Part shown: positions 39,430 through 47,807 of the stretch, piece by piece | Layout of the letters: every line of letters starts with the position of its first letter | Position numbering within the stretch: position 1 is the stretch's first letter | Source: Epibacterium ulvae | Lineage (GTDB): Bacteria; Pseudomonadota; Alphaproteobacteria; Rhodobacterales; Rhodobacteraceae | Direction of reading: 5' to 3' | NCBI RefSeq assembly: GCF_018678075.1 | Contig: NZ_JAHHIR010000030.1 | Coordinates: 30,584 to 94,583, forward strand | DNA length: 64,000 bases | Translations under genes and position numbers: made by a program | The notes under the pieces: model-generated | What the model was told of the DNA's origin: nothing | What the model saw: only the letters and a program-made list of their open reading frames with translations | Database searches by the model: none

Positions 39430-39887
39430 GCAGTCTCCATCTCTTGGGAGACAGGGTGCGGGGTTTGAAAGCCAATTGCAATCCGGTTCCAGCTGTTTAT
39501 GGCACTAATCAACAGTGTCAGAGCAACTTGCTCACGTGGGGAGAAGTGAAGCGCTACGGTTGCGTAGTCTGCGTCGGGTGCGCCCTGGGTAGAGACATGG
39601 GTCAATGCTTCGGTCCAGGCAAGTGCTGCGCGTTCGCGATCATTGTACAAAGAGGATTCGCGCCATGCATTCAGCAAATGCATCCGGTCCTCAGTCTCAC
39701 CATGCGCGCGTGCGTCATGGGTGTGCATGTGAATGCAGAATGCGCAGCCGTTTATCTGTGACGCGCGCAGCTTGACCAATTCGATCAGGCTGTATTCCAA
39801 GCCGCTGTCTTTCAACAGTTCTTCTTGTTGGATCATGGGCTGAAGCAGGTCAGGGGCGATTGCAAAGTGATTGATGCGTTGCGACAT
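39426..39887 (-). CDS. Carboxymuconolactone decarboxylase/AhpD-family protein, ECF41 partner
   Basis: 153 residues, alpha-helical AhpD-like. The redox motif is CAFC (Cys48 and Cys51) followed by HMHTHDAR, as in alkylhydroperoxidase-D-like proteins; conventional decarboxylases lack this pair. ECF41 sigma factors characteristically sit next to such genes and drive them. An ECF41-type promoter lies 31 nt upstream of the ATG. The product may handle an unknown oxidised substrate; function of the system remains open in the field. Confidence 0.9.
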   Translation of the reverse strand: MSQRINHFAIAPDLLQPMIQQEELLKDSGLEYSLIELVKLRASQINGCAFCIHMHTHDARAHGETEDRMHLLNAWRESSLYNDRERAALAWTEALTHVSTQGAPDADYATVALHFSPREQVALTLLISAINSWNRIAIGFQTPHPVSQEMETA

Positions 39888-39918
39888 GTCGTCTTCCTAT
39901 TTGTTGTCCAAAAAAGAA

Positions 39919-39945
39919 GACGAGACAGCCCATGAGTTTGTGACA
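39919..39945 (-). promoter_or_regulatory. Predicted ECF41-type promoter
   Basis: On the minus strand TGTCACA (39945-39939), a 16-nt spacer and CGTC (39922-39919) match the published ECF41 promoter (TGTCACA / CGTC). It precedes the partner gene and sigma factor, implying autoregulation. Confidence 0.75.
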
Positions 39946-39979
39946 TGCGTGCGCGGTTTTTTTGTCTTAAAGGCGCGGT

Positions 39980-41458
39980 TTATGGTTCGAAAGCCTGCAG
40001 CGCTTGTGCCAACAGCGCGAGGCCTGGGTCAATCTGTTGCGCCTCGATTGAGGAATAGCCGATGCGGTAGTAATTGTGGTGGCGGTTTTGTTGCGCAAAA
40101 AACGGCGCTCCGGGTTCGACCAACACGCTTTGATGTCGCAAACCCGCTGCGACTTGCGCCATATCCACGCCGTCCGGCGCACGCATCCACAGCGCGGACC
40201 CCCCGTAAAGCCCGCCGCCAGCAACATTCAACCCATATTTCTGGATCGCCGCGTCCAAACACATGCGCCGGTCATGCAGCACTTTGGAGATCCGTCGGAT
40301 CTGCGCGTCGTAGTGGCCGAGCGACAGGAAATAGGCAACGGTGCGCTGGATGTGGCCGGGGGGGTGGCGCAGCACACTGGCACGCAGGGCGCGGGCCTGC
40401 CGGATAAAGGTTTCGGGCCCAACCAGATAGCCAAGCCGCAGCCCCGGAAAGAGAGATTTGGAGAACGAGCCGACATAGATCACGCGGTCATCCGTATCCA
40501 GTGACTTCAACGCGGGCGCTGGCGCTTTGAGGAACGACATTTCGAACTCGTAGTCGTCTTCCACCACCACCGCATCGATTTTGCGGGCATGATCCAACAG
40601 CGCTTTGCGCCGGGATTGCGGCATGTTCACGGTTGTCGGGCTATGGTGGCTGGGGGTGACAAAAATCACATCCGTGTCGTCCGCGATCTGGTCCGGCGGC
40701 ATGCCGTCGTTGTCTACGGGGACCAAATCCATGTGACAGCCTGTGTCCACCAATTGATCGCGTAGGGTGTAATATGTTGGGTCTTCCAACGCGGCTTTGC
40801 GGTCTGGTGCCAGCAAGATCTGGGCCGTCAACCAAAGCGCGTTTTGCGCCCCCATGGTGATCAGGATTTCTTCCGGTCGGGCCACAACGCCGCGCCGTGG
40901 CAGCGAATGGCGCGCGATATATTCCACCAAAAGCGGGTCGTCCTGGTCATATTGATCATTGGCCAAGGCGGTAAAGTCGCGCGCTCCCAACGCACGCAGG
41001 GCGCATTGACGCCAATTGGTGTGATCAAACAGGGACGGGTCGGCCTGACCATAGATGAACGTATAGCGATAATCGCGCCAATCCTTGGGACGGCGCGGCG
41101 TGTCGCCGCCTGTGAATGCACGTGCAATCGCCGCGTCCCAGTCTTTGGTTGTTGTTGACCGCTGGCGCGGCTTGTAGCTTGGCGGGATCGGCGCGTTTTC
41201 AGATACATAGTAGCCAGAGCGCCCGCGTGACATCAGGTAATCATTCGCGACAAGCTCGGTGAAAGCCAGGGTGATGGTAATTCGGCTGACCCCCAAATGG
41301 GTGGCAAGTTTGCGAGAGGACGGCAGTTTCTCTCCACGGCGAAACCGGCCTGACAGAATACCTTCTGCGATCATCTCTTGCACCTGTACCTGCAGGGTGC
41401 CCGGCGCATCCGGTTTTAGGAAGAAAGTGTCGACGGCAATGGCCATTAGGGAGTCCAT
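39980..41458 (-). CDS. MocR/GabR-type regulator (GntR HTH fused to aminotransferase-like domain)
   Basis: 492 residues from ATG at 41458; ATG at 41446 and TTG at 41467 are alternatives and none has a good Shine-Dalgarno. Residues about 15-85 are a GntR winged helix (VQVQEMIAEGILSGRFRRGEKLPSSRKLATHLGVSRITITLAF). The rest is a class I aminotransferase fold with PLP lysine about residue 334 in GSFSKSLFPGLRLGY. Such proteins sense an amine or amino acid through PLP and regulate metabolic genes. The usual HQFP-type motif reads HHSPT here. Divergent from arsR-permease, with repeats between them. Confidence 0.9.
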   Translation of the reverse strand: MDSLMAIAVDTFFLKPDAPGTLQVQVQEMIAEGILSGRFRRGEKLPSSRKLATHLGVSRITITLAFTELVANDYLMSRGRSGYYVSENAPIPPSYKPRQRSTTTKDWDAAIARAFTGGDTPRRPKDWRDYRYTFIYGQADPSLFDHTNWRQCALRALGARDFTALANDQYDQDDPLLVEYIARHSLPRRGVVARPEEILITMGAQNALWLTAQILLAPDRKAALEDPTYYTLRDQLVDTGCHMDLVPVDNDGMPPDQIADDTDVIFVTPSHHSPTTVNMPQSRRKALLDHARKIDAVVVEDDYEFEMSFLKAPAPALKSLDTDDRVIYVGSFSKSLFPGLRLGYLVGPETFIRQARALRASVLRHPPGHIQRTVAYFLSLGHYDAQIRRISKVLHDRRMCLDAAIQKYGLNVAGGGLYGGSALWMRAPDGVDMAQVAAGLRHQSVLVEPGAPFFAQQNRHHNYYRIGYSSIEAQQIDPGLALLAQALQAFEP

Positions 41459-41480
41459 TTCGAACAATGAAGACAGCGTA

Positions 41481-41520
41481 TTTTGGACCTATATCAGAAA
41501 TTTTTGGCTATAGGGGTCGG
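41481..41520. promoter_or_regulatory. Direct repeat upstream of the MocR gene
   Basis: TTTTGGACCTATA (from 41481) and TTTTTGGCTATA (from 41501) are imperfect direct repeats about 21 bp apart, 23 bp upstream of the MocR gene. MocR/GabR regulators often bind direct repeats near their own promoter. Candidate operator. Confidence 0.4.
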
Positions 41521-41608
41521 ATCCATCGCGTATTCAAACAATCTGCCGGGTTGACTACCTCCAATAAAACTATAAAACTAGTTATATAGAATCAACGGAG
41601 ATGCACGT

Positions 41609-41932
41609 ATGGAATGGGAAGAAGCCGCGCAGGGGTTCTCCGCGATGGGGTCCGAGGCCCGATTGCAGGTGCTCCGTGCGCTAATCCGCGCCGGGGATGC
41701 AGGGCTGACAATGGGCGACCTGCAAGAACGGACCGGCATCGCGCCGTCAACCTTGGCCCATCACATGAAGTTTTTGGCGGGCGCAGGTGTGGTCGCACAA
41801 GAAAAGCAGGGGCGCAGCACGATAAACCGCGCCTGTTTCGACAAATTGGAAGCGCTTGCGGGTTTTATCCTCAGCGAATGCTGTGCTGACCAGGTCAGCT
41901 TATCAAAATGCGAAAACGAGGTTGAGACATGA
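41609..41932 (+). CDS. ArsR-family metalloregulator-like repressor
   Basis: 107 residues. ArsR winged helix: GSEARLQVLRALIRAGDAGLTMGDLQERTGIAPSTLAHHMKFL, then the wing QEKQGRSTIN. Four cysteines: Cys76 in the last helix region and Cys91, Cys92, Cys101 at the C-terminus, which could bind a soft metal or metalloid; the classical ELCVCDL site is absent. Its stop overlaps the start of a permease gene (ATGA), so the pair forms a regulated efflux/transport unit. An AT-rich stretch with TTGACT at 41551 precedes it and likely holds the promoter. Confidence 0.88.
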   Translation: MEWEEAAQGFSAMGSEARLQVLRALIRAGDAGLTMGDLQERTGIAPSTLAHHMKFLAGAGVVAQEKQGRSTINRACFDKLEALAGFILSECCADQVSLSKCENEVET

Positions 41933-42960
41933 CCGATCTAACACAAGGCGTGGGCCTTCCCCGCCCTCAATGGAAATGGCTGTCCACGCCCTGGACCATC
42001 AGCATCAGCTTGTTGGTCGCTGTGGCTGTCATCGACATTGGGCAATTCGGTTCCGTGGCGGCCTTTGCTGGCAATGCACTGCTGCACACGTTGCAATATG
42101 TGGTCTTTGCGGTGCTTTTGTTGGCGTTCCTCAAGGCAACAGGGGCCGAGGTCATGGTGGCCCGTGCCTTTGAAGGGCGCGAGACGCGGATGATTTTCTT
42201 GGCGGCGATGTTTGGCGGGCTGGCCCCGTTTTGCTCCTGCGAGGTGATCCCCTTTATTGCCGGGCTCTTGGCGCTTGGCGCGCCTTTGTCAGCGGTCATG
42301 GCGTTTTGGCTGTCTTCGCCGCTGATTGACCCGCCGACGCTGTTGATTACGGCGGCAGCTTTGGGCTGGCCCTTTGCCGTGGGCAAGGCTTTGGCGGCCG
42401 TGGGGATTGGGCTGTTTGGTGGCTTTGCGATCAAAGCAGCGCGCAGCTGGGGCGTGTTCGCCAACCCGTTGAAACAACAGCCATCAACTGGATGTTCGAG
42501 CTGTGGTACGCCGAAAATGGACGCCAAACCGGTTTGGAAATTCTGGACCGAAACCACGCGTGTTGAAACCTTCCGCAAGGAAGCCTTCACCAACGGGATC
42601 TTCCTGCTGAAATGGCTCGCGCTGGCCTATGTGCTGGAAGCGTTGCTGGTGCACTACGTCAAGGCCGAGACGATCGCCGGGCTGGTTGGCGGTGAAGGTG
42701 TGGTTCCCATCGCGATTGCAGCACTTGTGGGCATGCCCGCCTACCTCAACTCTTATGTCGCTCCGCCGCTTTTGGCCGGGCTGATGACCCAAGGGATGAG
42801 CGCGGGCAGCGCCATGGCCTTTATGGTGGCAGGCGCCGTGAGCTCGATCCCGGCGATGGCTGCAGTTTGGTCGCTGGTGCGGCCCCAGGTCTTTGCCGCT
42901 TACTTGGGACTGGGTGTTTCGGGTGCCATCCTGGCCGGGTTGTTGTTCCAAATGGTCTAG
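41929..42960 (+). CDS. Permease of the ArsP/DUF318 (YraQ-like) family
   Basis: 343 residues with about eight to ten membrane helices. The family motif GLAPFCSCEVIPFIAGLL is present near residue 100, and a cytoplasmic loop (about 180-215) has a CSSC pair (STGCSSCGTPK) that could bind metal or metalloid. Relatives export trivalent organoarsenicals (ArsP) or metals. Coupling to an ArsR regulator supports a metal/metalloid role; the actual substrate is not shown. A bidirectional terminator follows. Confidence 0.85.
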   Translation: MTDLTQGVGLPRPQWKWLSTPWTISISLLVAVAVIDIGQFGSVAAFAGNALLHTLQYVVFAVLLLAFLKATGAEVMVARAFEGRETRMIFLAAMFGGLAPFCSCEVIPFIAGLLALGAPLSAVMAFWLSSPLIDPPTLLITAAALGWPFAVGKALAAVGIGLFGGFAIKAARSWGVFANPLKQQPSTGCSSCGTPKMDAKPVWKFWTETTRVETFRKEAFTNGIFLLKWLALAYVLEALLVHYVKAETIAGLVGGEGVVPIAIAALVGMPAYLNSYVAPPLLAGLMTQGMSAGSAMAFMVAGAVSSIPAMAAVWSLVRPQVFAAYLGLGVSGAILAGLLFQMV

Positions 42961-42988
42961 TCGACCGGCAAAGAGACACCACAAACAG

Positions 42989-43018
42989 AAAGCCCCAGGT
43001 TTGCACCCGGGGCTTTTG
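42989..43018. terminator. Bidirectional terminator
   Basis: AAAGCCCC (42989-42996) pairs with GGGGCTTT (43009-43016), extended by GG/CC with one mismatch; T and A runs on both sides. Lies between the converging permease and aminotransferase genes. Confidence 0.8.
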
Positions 43019-43053
43019 ATTTTGCCGATTTGGCTTTGTCCTAAGGGCTGAGA

Positions 43054-44451
43054 TTAGCCAAACACTTTGGTCAGAGCGACATCAACCGCGTCGGTGATCT
43101 TGTCCACATCTTCGGCTGTGATGATCAGCGACGGGCTGAAGCATAGGGTGTTGTTTTTGCCTGGGATCGAACGGTTGGTCACACCGATCAACACGCCCTG
43201 CGCGCCCACTTCGCCGACAACCTGTTGCGCGAATTTCTCGTCCACAGGCGTCTTGCTGTCGAGATCAGAGACTAGCTCCGCACCCAGGAACAGACCTTTG
43301 CCACGAACATCACCGATGACCGCGTGTTTCTCTTTCAACGCTTCCAGATTGGCCTTCATGCGGGCACCCATATCGGTGCAGTTTTGCAGAAGCTCTTCAT
43401 CCTCGATGATGCGCATGTTTTCCAATGCCGCCGCCGGGCCTGCGGTGCAGCCGCCAAAGGTGGAGATATCGCGGAAGTAGTTCAGCGGATCGCTTGCGTC
43501 GTCTTTGAACATGTCAAAGACCTCTTCGGTGGTGACCATCACCGCAATCGCCGCATAACCCGAGGCCACACCTTTGGCCATCGTCACGAAATCGGGCTTG
43601 ATGCCGTAGTGCTGGTAGCCGAACCATTTGCCTGTACGGCCAATTCCACAGACCACTTCGTCGATGTGCAGCAGGATGTCATACTTCTTGCAGATCTCCT
43701 GAACACGCGGCCAGTAGCCTTCGGGTGCTTCAATCACACCACCACCGGCAGTCACCGGCTCGAGGCAAAGGGCACCAACGGTTTCGGGGCCTTCTTTCAG
43801 GATGACTTCTTCGATCAGGTTCGCCGCTGCAACGCCGAACTCGGCACCGGACAGATGGCCGAGGCCGATCTCGTCTTTGCGGTATTCCATGCAGTGGGGG
43901 ACGCGGATGAAATCAGGCGCGAAGGGGCCGTATTGTACATTGCGCTCGTCCTGGCCGCCCGCCGACATCGCCGCCAAGGTGGAGCCGTGATAGTCGCGAT
44001 CGCGATAAAGGATCTTGGTTTTCTTGCCGCCGTATTTTTTATGGGCGATCTGGCGCACCATTTTGAACGCTTTTTCGTTCGCTTCCGAGCCTGAGTTTAC
44101 GTAGTAGACGCGGCTCATGCCGGGCATCTTGCTGATCAGCTTTTCTGCATAAAGCGAGCCAGGAATAGAGCCGGCTGAGTTGGCGAAATAGCAGACCTTC
44201 ATCATCTGGTCATAGACCGCTTTGGCGATGCTTTCACGGCCATAGCCAACGTTGACGGTCCAAACGCCGCCGGAGACCGCATCCAGGAACTCTTTGCCGT
44301 TTTGGTCCCAGACACGCATGCCTTTACCTTCGACAATGATACGCGGATCCGAAGTTTCCAGCGGTTTATGTTGCAACAGATGGTGCCACAAATGAGCCTT
44401 ATCAGCTTCTACCACTTGGCTCAGATCATTCTCTGTAAACGCGCCTTCCAT
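43054..44451 (-). CDS. tpa: Class III aminotransferase, taurine-pyruvate aminotransferase type
   Basis: 465 residues. PLP-binding motifs: YYVNSGSEANEKAFKMVR, HGSTLAAMSAGG, HIDEVVCGIGRTGKWFGYQHYGIKPDFVTMAKGVASGYA (the last part contains the Schiff-base Lys in TMAKGV). The N-terminal ADKAHLWHHLLQHKP and overall length fit Tpa, which makes sulfoacetaldehyde from taurine. The usual xsc and tauR/tauABC neighbours are absent here, so the substrate assignment is tentative; other omega-amino acids are possible. AAGGA precedes the ATG at 44451. Confidence 0.8.
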   Translation of the reverse strand: MEGAFTENDLSQVVEADKAHLWHHLLQHKPLETSDPRIIVEGKGMRVWDQNGKEFLDAVSGGVWTVNVGYGRESIAKAVYDQMMKVCYFANSAGSIPGSLYAEKLISKMPGMSRVYYVNSGSEANEKAFKMVRQIAHKKYGGKKTKILYRDRDYHGSTLAAMSAGGQDERNVQYGPFAPDFIRVPHCMEYRKDEIGLGHLSGAEFGVAAANLIEEVILKEGPETVGALCLEPVTAGGGVIEAPEGYWPRVQEICKKYDILLHIDEVVCGIGRTGKWFGYQHYGIKPDFVTMAKGVASGYAAIAVMVTTEEVFDMFKDDASDPLNYFRDISTFGGCTAGPAAALENMRIIEDEELLQNCTDMGARMKANLEALKEKHAVIGDVRGKGLFLGAELVSDLDSKTPVDEKFAQQVVGEVGAQGVLIGVTNRSIPGKNNTLCFSPSLIITAEDVDKITDAVDVALTKVFG

Positions 44452-44910
44452 ATCGAATCCTTTCCTGCGGGCATGGGGGACCCCGTCCGCGGACAGGGCT
44501 GTTAATCATGAAGTGGCGGATCTGCGAATTCTTTGACAGGGCCAGTTTTTGACCCTGTTTATATCCAGACGTATTTCATTGCGGGTTTCTGGCAAGGCGG
44601 GCACCTGCGTCATCCCGGCTGCCAAAAAAATGAGCACCGCAGTCGCGTGCGGGGCTGCCCCAAAGACTCAGACAGCGGCGGGCGTTCCCTGATCAGGAAA
44701 CTTTGCGCTGTTTTGGCGACATGTGTAGCCGACAGTGGTTGCCGGTGACCCGGCTGTGACGCTCGCGATCCGTAAATTGACGCTAACGGCCACAGTTGCC
44801 CATTTTCCGCGTGCTATTGACCCGAAGTTGAGAGATCTATTGCCGAAATGGCTGACACAGAATGTGCGAGATCGTTTCTTCGCGCATCCATCCGTATGAA
44901 AGACTGAGCT
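44452..44910. other. 459-bp intergenic region between tpa and purU
   Basis: No convincing gene. A short open frame at 44533-44748 has no start signal or family resemblance. It contains a hairpin ACAGGG/CCCTGT (44536-44541 with 44553-44558) and several TTGACN hexamers (44777, 44817) with no clear -10 partner. It must carry the divergent promoters of tpa and purU; a structured leader for purU is possible but I recognise no known riboswitch class. Confidence 0.5.
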
Positions 44911-45795
44911 ATGTCGAAATTTGTGCTTACTGTTCAATGTACTTCGCAGCGTGGATTGGTGGCTGCTGTGTCCACCTTCCTGGCCGACCGAGGCTGCAAT
45001 ATCACCGATGCGGCCCAGTTTGATGATACCGAGACGGGCCGTTTCTTTGCACGTCTCGCTTTTGAAGCGCCAGAAGCCGAGACACTGGAAGGCTTTAACG
45101 AGGGTTTTGTGCCCGTAGCCGCGCCTTTTGACATGCAGTTTGGCTTCCACGAACAGGGCACAAAGATGAAAGTTCTGATCATGGTCAGCCGCTTTGGTCA
45201 CTGCCTGAACGATCTGCTTTATCGGTCGCGCATTGGCGCATTGCCGGTTGAGATTGTTGGCGTGATCTCCAACCACTTGGAATATCAAAAGGTTGTGGTG
45301 AACGCGGATATTCCGTTCCACTACATCAAGGTTACAAAAGAGAATAAACCCGAAGCCGAAGCGGCGCAGATGCGGGTGATCGAGGAAACCGGCGCAGAGC
45401 TGGTGGTGCTGGCGCGCTACATGCAGGTGCTGTCGGATGAAATGTGCACCAAGATGTCGGGCCGTATCATCAACATCCACCACTCCTTCTTGCCGTCGTT
45501 CAAAGGCGCGAACCCTTACAAGCAGGCGTTCGAAAAAGGCGTGAAGCTGATCGGTGCGACAGCGCACTATGTGACGGCCGATCTGGACGAAGGCCCGATC
45601 ATCGAACAGGACATCGTACGCATCACCCACGCACAGGCGGCAGCGGATTACGTGTCGCTGGGCCGTGATGTCGAAAGCCAGGCTCTGTCACGTGCGATCC
45701 ACGCCCATGCCAATCACCGCGCGTTTATCAATGGCAATAAAACCGTGGTCTTCCCGGCGTCTCCCGGCAGCTACGCGTCCGAGCGGATGGGCTAA
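44911..45795 (+). CDS. purU: Formyltetrahydrofolate deformylase
   Basis: 294 residues. N-terminal ACT domain (MSKFVLTVQCTSQRGLVAAVSTFLADRGCNI..., about 1-85) and C-terminal formyltransferase fold with FGHCLNDLLYR, GAELVVLARYMQVLSDEM, the HHSFLPSFKGANPYKQAFEKGVKLIGATAHYV block with catalytic Asn/His/Asp. It hydrolyses 10-formyl-THF to THF and formate, balancing one-carbon units and supplying formate for purine synthesis. In roseobacters it is linked to C1 oxidation from methylated compounds (general knowledge). A strong terminator follows. Confidence 0.94.
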   Translation: MSKFVLTVQCTSQRGLVAAVSTFLADRGCNITDAAQFDDTETGRFFARLAFEAPEAETLEGFNEGFVPVAAPFDMQFGFHEQGTKMKVLIMVSRFGHCLNDLLYRSRIGALPVEIVGVISNHLEYQKVVVNADIPFHYIKVTKENKPEAEAAQMRVIEETGAELVVLARYMQVLSDEMCTKMSGRIINIHHSFLPSFKGANPYKQAFEKGVKLIGATAHYVTADLDEGPIIEQDIVRITHAQAAADYVSLGRDVESQALSRAIHAHANHRAFINGNKTVVFPASPGSYASERMG

Positions 45796-45816
45796 GCCTT
45801 TACTCTACAACACATG

Positions 45817-45847
45817 CACCCCGACCTGTTTGGGTCGGGGTGTTTTG
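45817..45847 (+). terminator. Terminator after purU
   Basis: CACCCCGACC (45817-45826) pairs with GGTCGGGGTG (45833-45842), followed by TTTT. Confidence 0.88.
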
Positions 45848-45868
45848 CAGGTTCAGGCCCAAACGTGG

Positions 45869-46558
45869 CTATGTCGGGCTGCCTTCCAGCCGCGCGGATG
45901 TGTTTTCGTCCAGGTTGCCAACAGACATTTTGGCAAAGGCTGCGCGCCAATCATCGGATAATTCATCCAGTTGTGCGAGGGTTGCGGCATCTTGCGATGT
46001 GACTTTGCGCGTCAGGCGCGCGGCGGTCACTGTGGCAACGCTCCAATTGGGGCAGGGGCGGTCCACCAGGTGGATCTCGTCACCCGCCTGCAGTTCTCCG
46101 GTTTCCAGAACGCGATAGTACCAGCCTGTACGGCCGGTTTTCTGAAAGTTATAGGCCATGCGATCTTGGCCGGTATGGGCATTCAGCTTCCAACAGGGTT
46201 GGCGACCCTGGCTGATTTGCACCAGCACCTCTCCCAGACGGAAGATATCGCCAATGAAAACCTCCGTTTCCAGCAAGCCTTTGGTGGAGATGTTTTCGCC
46301 AAATGATCCCGGCACCAGATCAGGACGCGCCAGTTCATCCTGCCAGGCCGGGTAATGGTCGCCTGCATAATGGTGAATGGCCTTATCGGCACCGCCATGG
46401 ACGCTCAGATCGGCCTGACGGTCGCGGTCGAATCCGGTGTGCGACACTGTCAGCCGCGCGAGGGTCTCGCTTTTGTTGATCGCAGAGGTCGGCCGACCGG
46501 GCCAAGGGGTTTGAACGCTGCCAATATAGAGCGCGTCGATTGTGGTGGTCTGTGTCAT
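45869..46558 (-). CDS. MOSC-domain protein (YiiM-like)
   Basis: 229 residues. MOSC domain (about 30-165) with HGGADKAIHHYAGDHY, SFGENIST and GRQPCWKLN carrying the conserved Cys that binds the molybdenum cofactor, followed by a C-terminal three-helix region (about 175-220). Relatives of E. coli YiiM detoxify N-hydroxylated bases with the help of molybdenum cofactor. Single gene, converging with purU; ATG at 46558 follows AAGGGGACC. Confidence 0.9.
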   Translation of the reverse strand: MTQTTTIDALYIGSVQTPWPGRPTSAINKSETLARLTVSHTGFDRDRQADLSVHGGADKAIHHYAGDHYPAWQDELARPDLVPGSFGENISTKGLLETEVFIGDIFRLGEVLVQISQGRQPCWKLNAHTGQDRMAYNFQKTGRTGWYYRVLETGELQAGDEIHLVDRPCPNWSVATVTAARLTRKVTSQDAATLAQLDELSDDWRAAFAKMSVGNLDENTSARLEGSPT

Positions 46559-46743
46559 AGGGTCCCCTTCTCAATTTGAACAAGACGTCAGTGGGGTTGT
46601 GATTTTCGCCGACCGCCTCAGTAGTGAAGTGGTCATGCGACCGGGTCGTTCAAGGGGCGTTTCCACGTAAAACATTATCACCGCCACCGGATGCGCCAAT
46701 CGGTGCAATTGTCACAGGGGCATGTGGCCCGTTCCATGAGGCG

Positions 46744-47454
46744 CTAACTGTCGAGCAGTTTGCGATAGCGCAGGGCAATCCAGATCAGCGCCCCTAAAAA
46801 CAGCACCGCCATCGCATACCAGGTCAGCGCATAGGATAGATGGGAGTTTCGGAATTGAACGATTGTCAGCCCGCCCCGCGGCGATGCGCCAAGCGGTGCC
46901 AGATGATCGGCGTCCACGAAATAGGGTAGCGACGCATCCAGCCCCAAGGCTTGCGACATCTGTGACGTGTCCCGTGCGACCCAGCGGTTGGCGGCAGGGT
47001 CATTGCGTTCCAGCAGCGTGCCTTGGTGGGCGCTTGGCCGGATTAATCCGGTGATGTGCTGGGGTGCGGTGGCCCATTGTTCTGATGTTTTCTTGGCGCT
47101 GGGAACAAAACCACGGTTCACCCATAGCAGGCCAGGGTCCGTCGCATAGGGCTGCATCACCCAATAACCGGGGCCAAGCTCGGTCACGGCTTTGACGAGG
47201 ATATGTTGGGGCAGGGGGGTGCCATCAAAACTCACCCGCAGGTAGACATGATCATCGGCGTCAAAGCGCGCGGGCAGGGGCTGTTCGTCCCCAAATGCGC
47301 GCGCTTCAACAGTTTCAATCAGATCAAGTTTCCAGAACAGTCGGCGCATTTGCCAATTGCCCAAAAGCACGAAGGTCACGACCATCACGGCTGAGATCAG
47401 CAGCAAGGCTGCGGTCCCCCAGCCGGGGCGACGCTCGTGACGGTTGTGGGTCAT
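46744..47454 (-). CDS. SURF1-family oxidase assembly protein
   Basis: 236 residues with membrane helices near both ends (about 13-33 and 208-228) and a periplasmic body: GNWQMRRLFWK, GPGYWVMQP, LLWVNRGFVP and NSHLSYALTWYAMA are SURF1 hallmarks. SURF1 helps insert heme into oxidase subunit I. It is the last gene of the cyo operon (4-bp overlap with cyoD), so it serves the bo3-type quinol oxidase, like Surf1q of Paracoccus ba3 oxidase. Confidence 0.92.
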   Translation of the reverse strand: MTHNRHERRPGWGTAALLLISAVMVVTFVLLGNWQMRRLFWKLDLIETVEARAFGDEQPLPARFDADDHVYLRVSFDGTPLPQHILVKAVTELGPGYWVMQPYATDPGLLWVNRGFVPSAKKTSEQWATAPQHITGLIRPSAHQGTLLERNDPAANRWVARDTSQMSQALGLDASLPYFVDADHLAPLGASPRGGLTIVQFRNSHLSYALTWYAMAVLFLGALIWIALRYRKLLDS

Positions 47455-47807
47455 GGCAGGTTGCGGACCCGTTCGATCTGTTCATGGGCTGGCATCATAT
47501 TTTCCTGCAGGTTGAACATCACCCAGATCGAGCCTGACATGATGATCACAAGCAGCAGGATCGTCAGACCAATGGACATGGCCTGCCAGCCTTCTTCGAC
47601 CTTGATGGTGACATGCAGGAAGTAGTGGATATGCACCATCATCTGAGTCCCGCCCAGAATGAAGATGATCGCCACCGCGATACCTTTGTTGTCAAAGGGT
47701 TCGCCCATCACAACCCAGAACGGGATAACCGTCAGGATAACGGACAGAACAAAGCCCACAACGTATGTTTTCAGCGACCCATGGCCGCCCTTTGCATGAT
47801 CGCTCAC
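47451..47807 (-). CDS. cyoD: Cytochrome o ubiquinol oxidase subunit IV
   Basis: 118 residues with three membrane helices. Motifs LKTYVVGFVLSVILTVIPFW and FILGGTQMMVHIHYFLHV match CyoD. It supports assembly of the CuB site in subunit I. Overlaps cyoC and the SURF1 gene by 4 bp on each side. Confidence 0.93.
   Translation of the reverse strand: MSDHAKGGHGSLKTYVVGFVLSVILTVIPFWVVMGEPFDNKGIAVAIIFILGGTQMMVHIHYFLHVTIKVEEGWQAMSIGLTILLLVIIMSGSIWVMFNLQENMMPAHEQIERVRNLP

Noticed and set aside
43324..44094. 256-residue plus-strand open frame over the aminotransferase gene
   Set aside because: The minus-strand frame carries all PLP motifs; the plus frame has none.
44533..44748. Short open frame in the tpa-purU gap
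   Set aside because: No ribosome site, composition unlike neighbouring genes, no recognisable motif.
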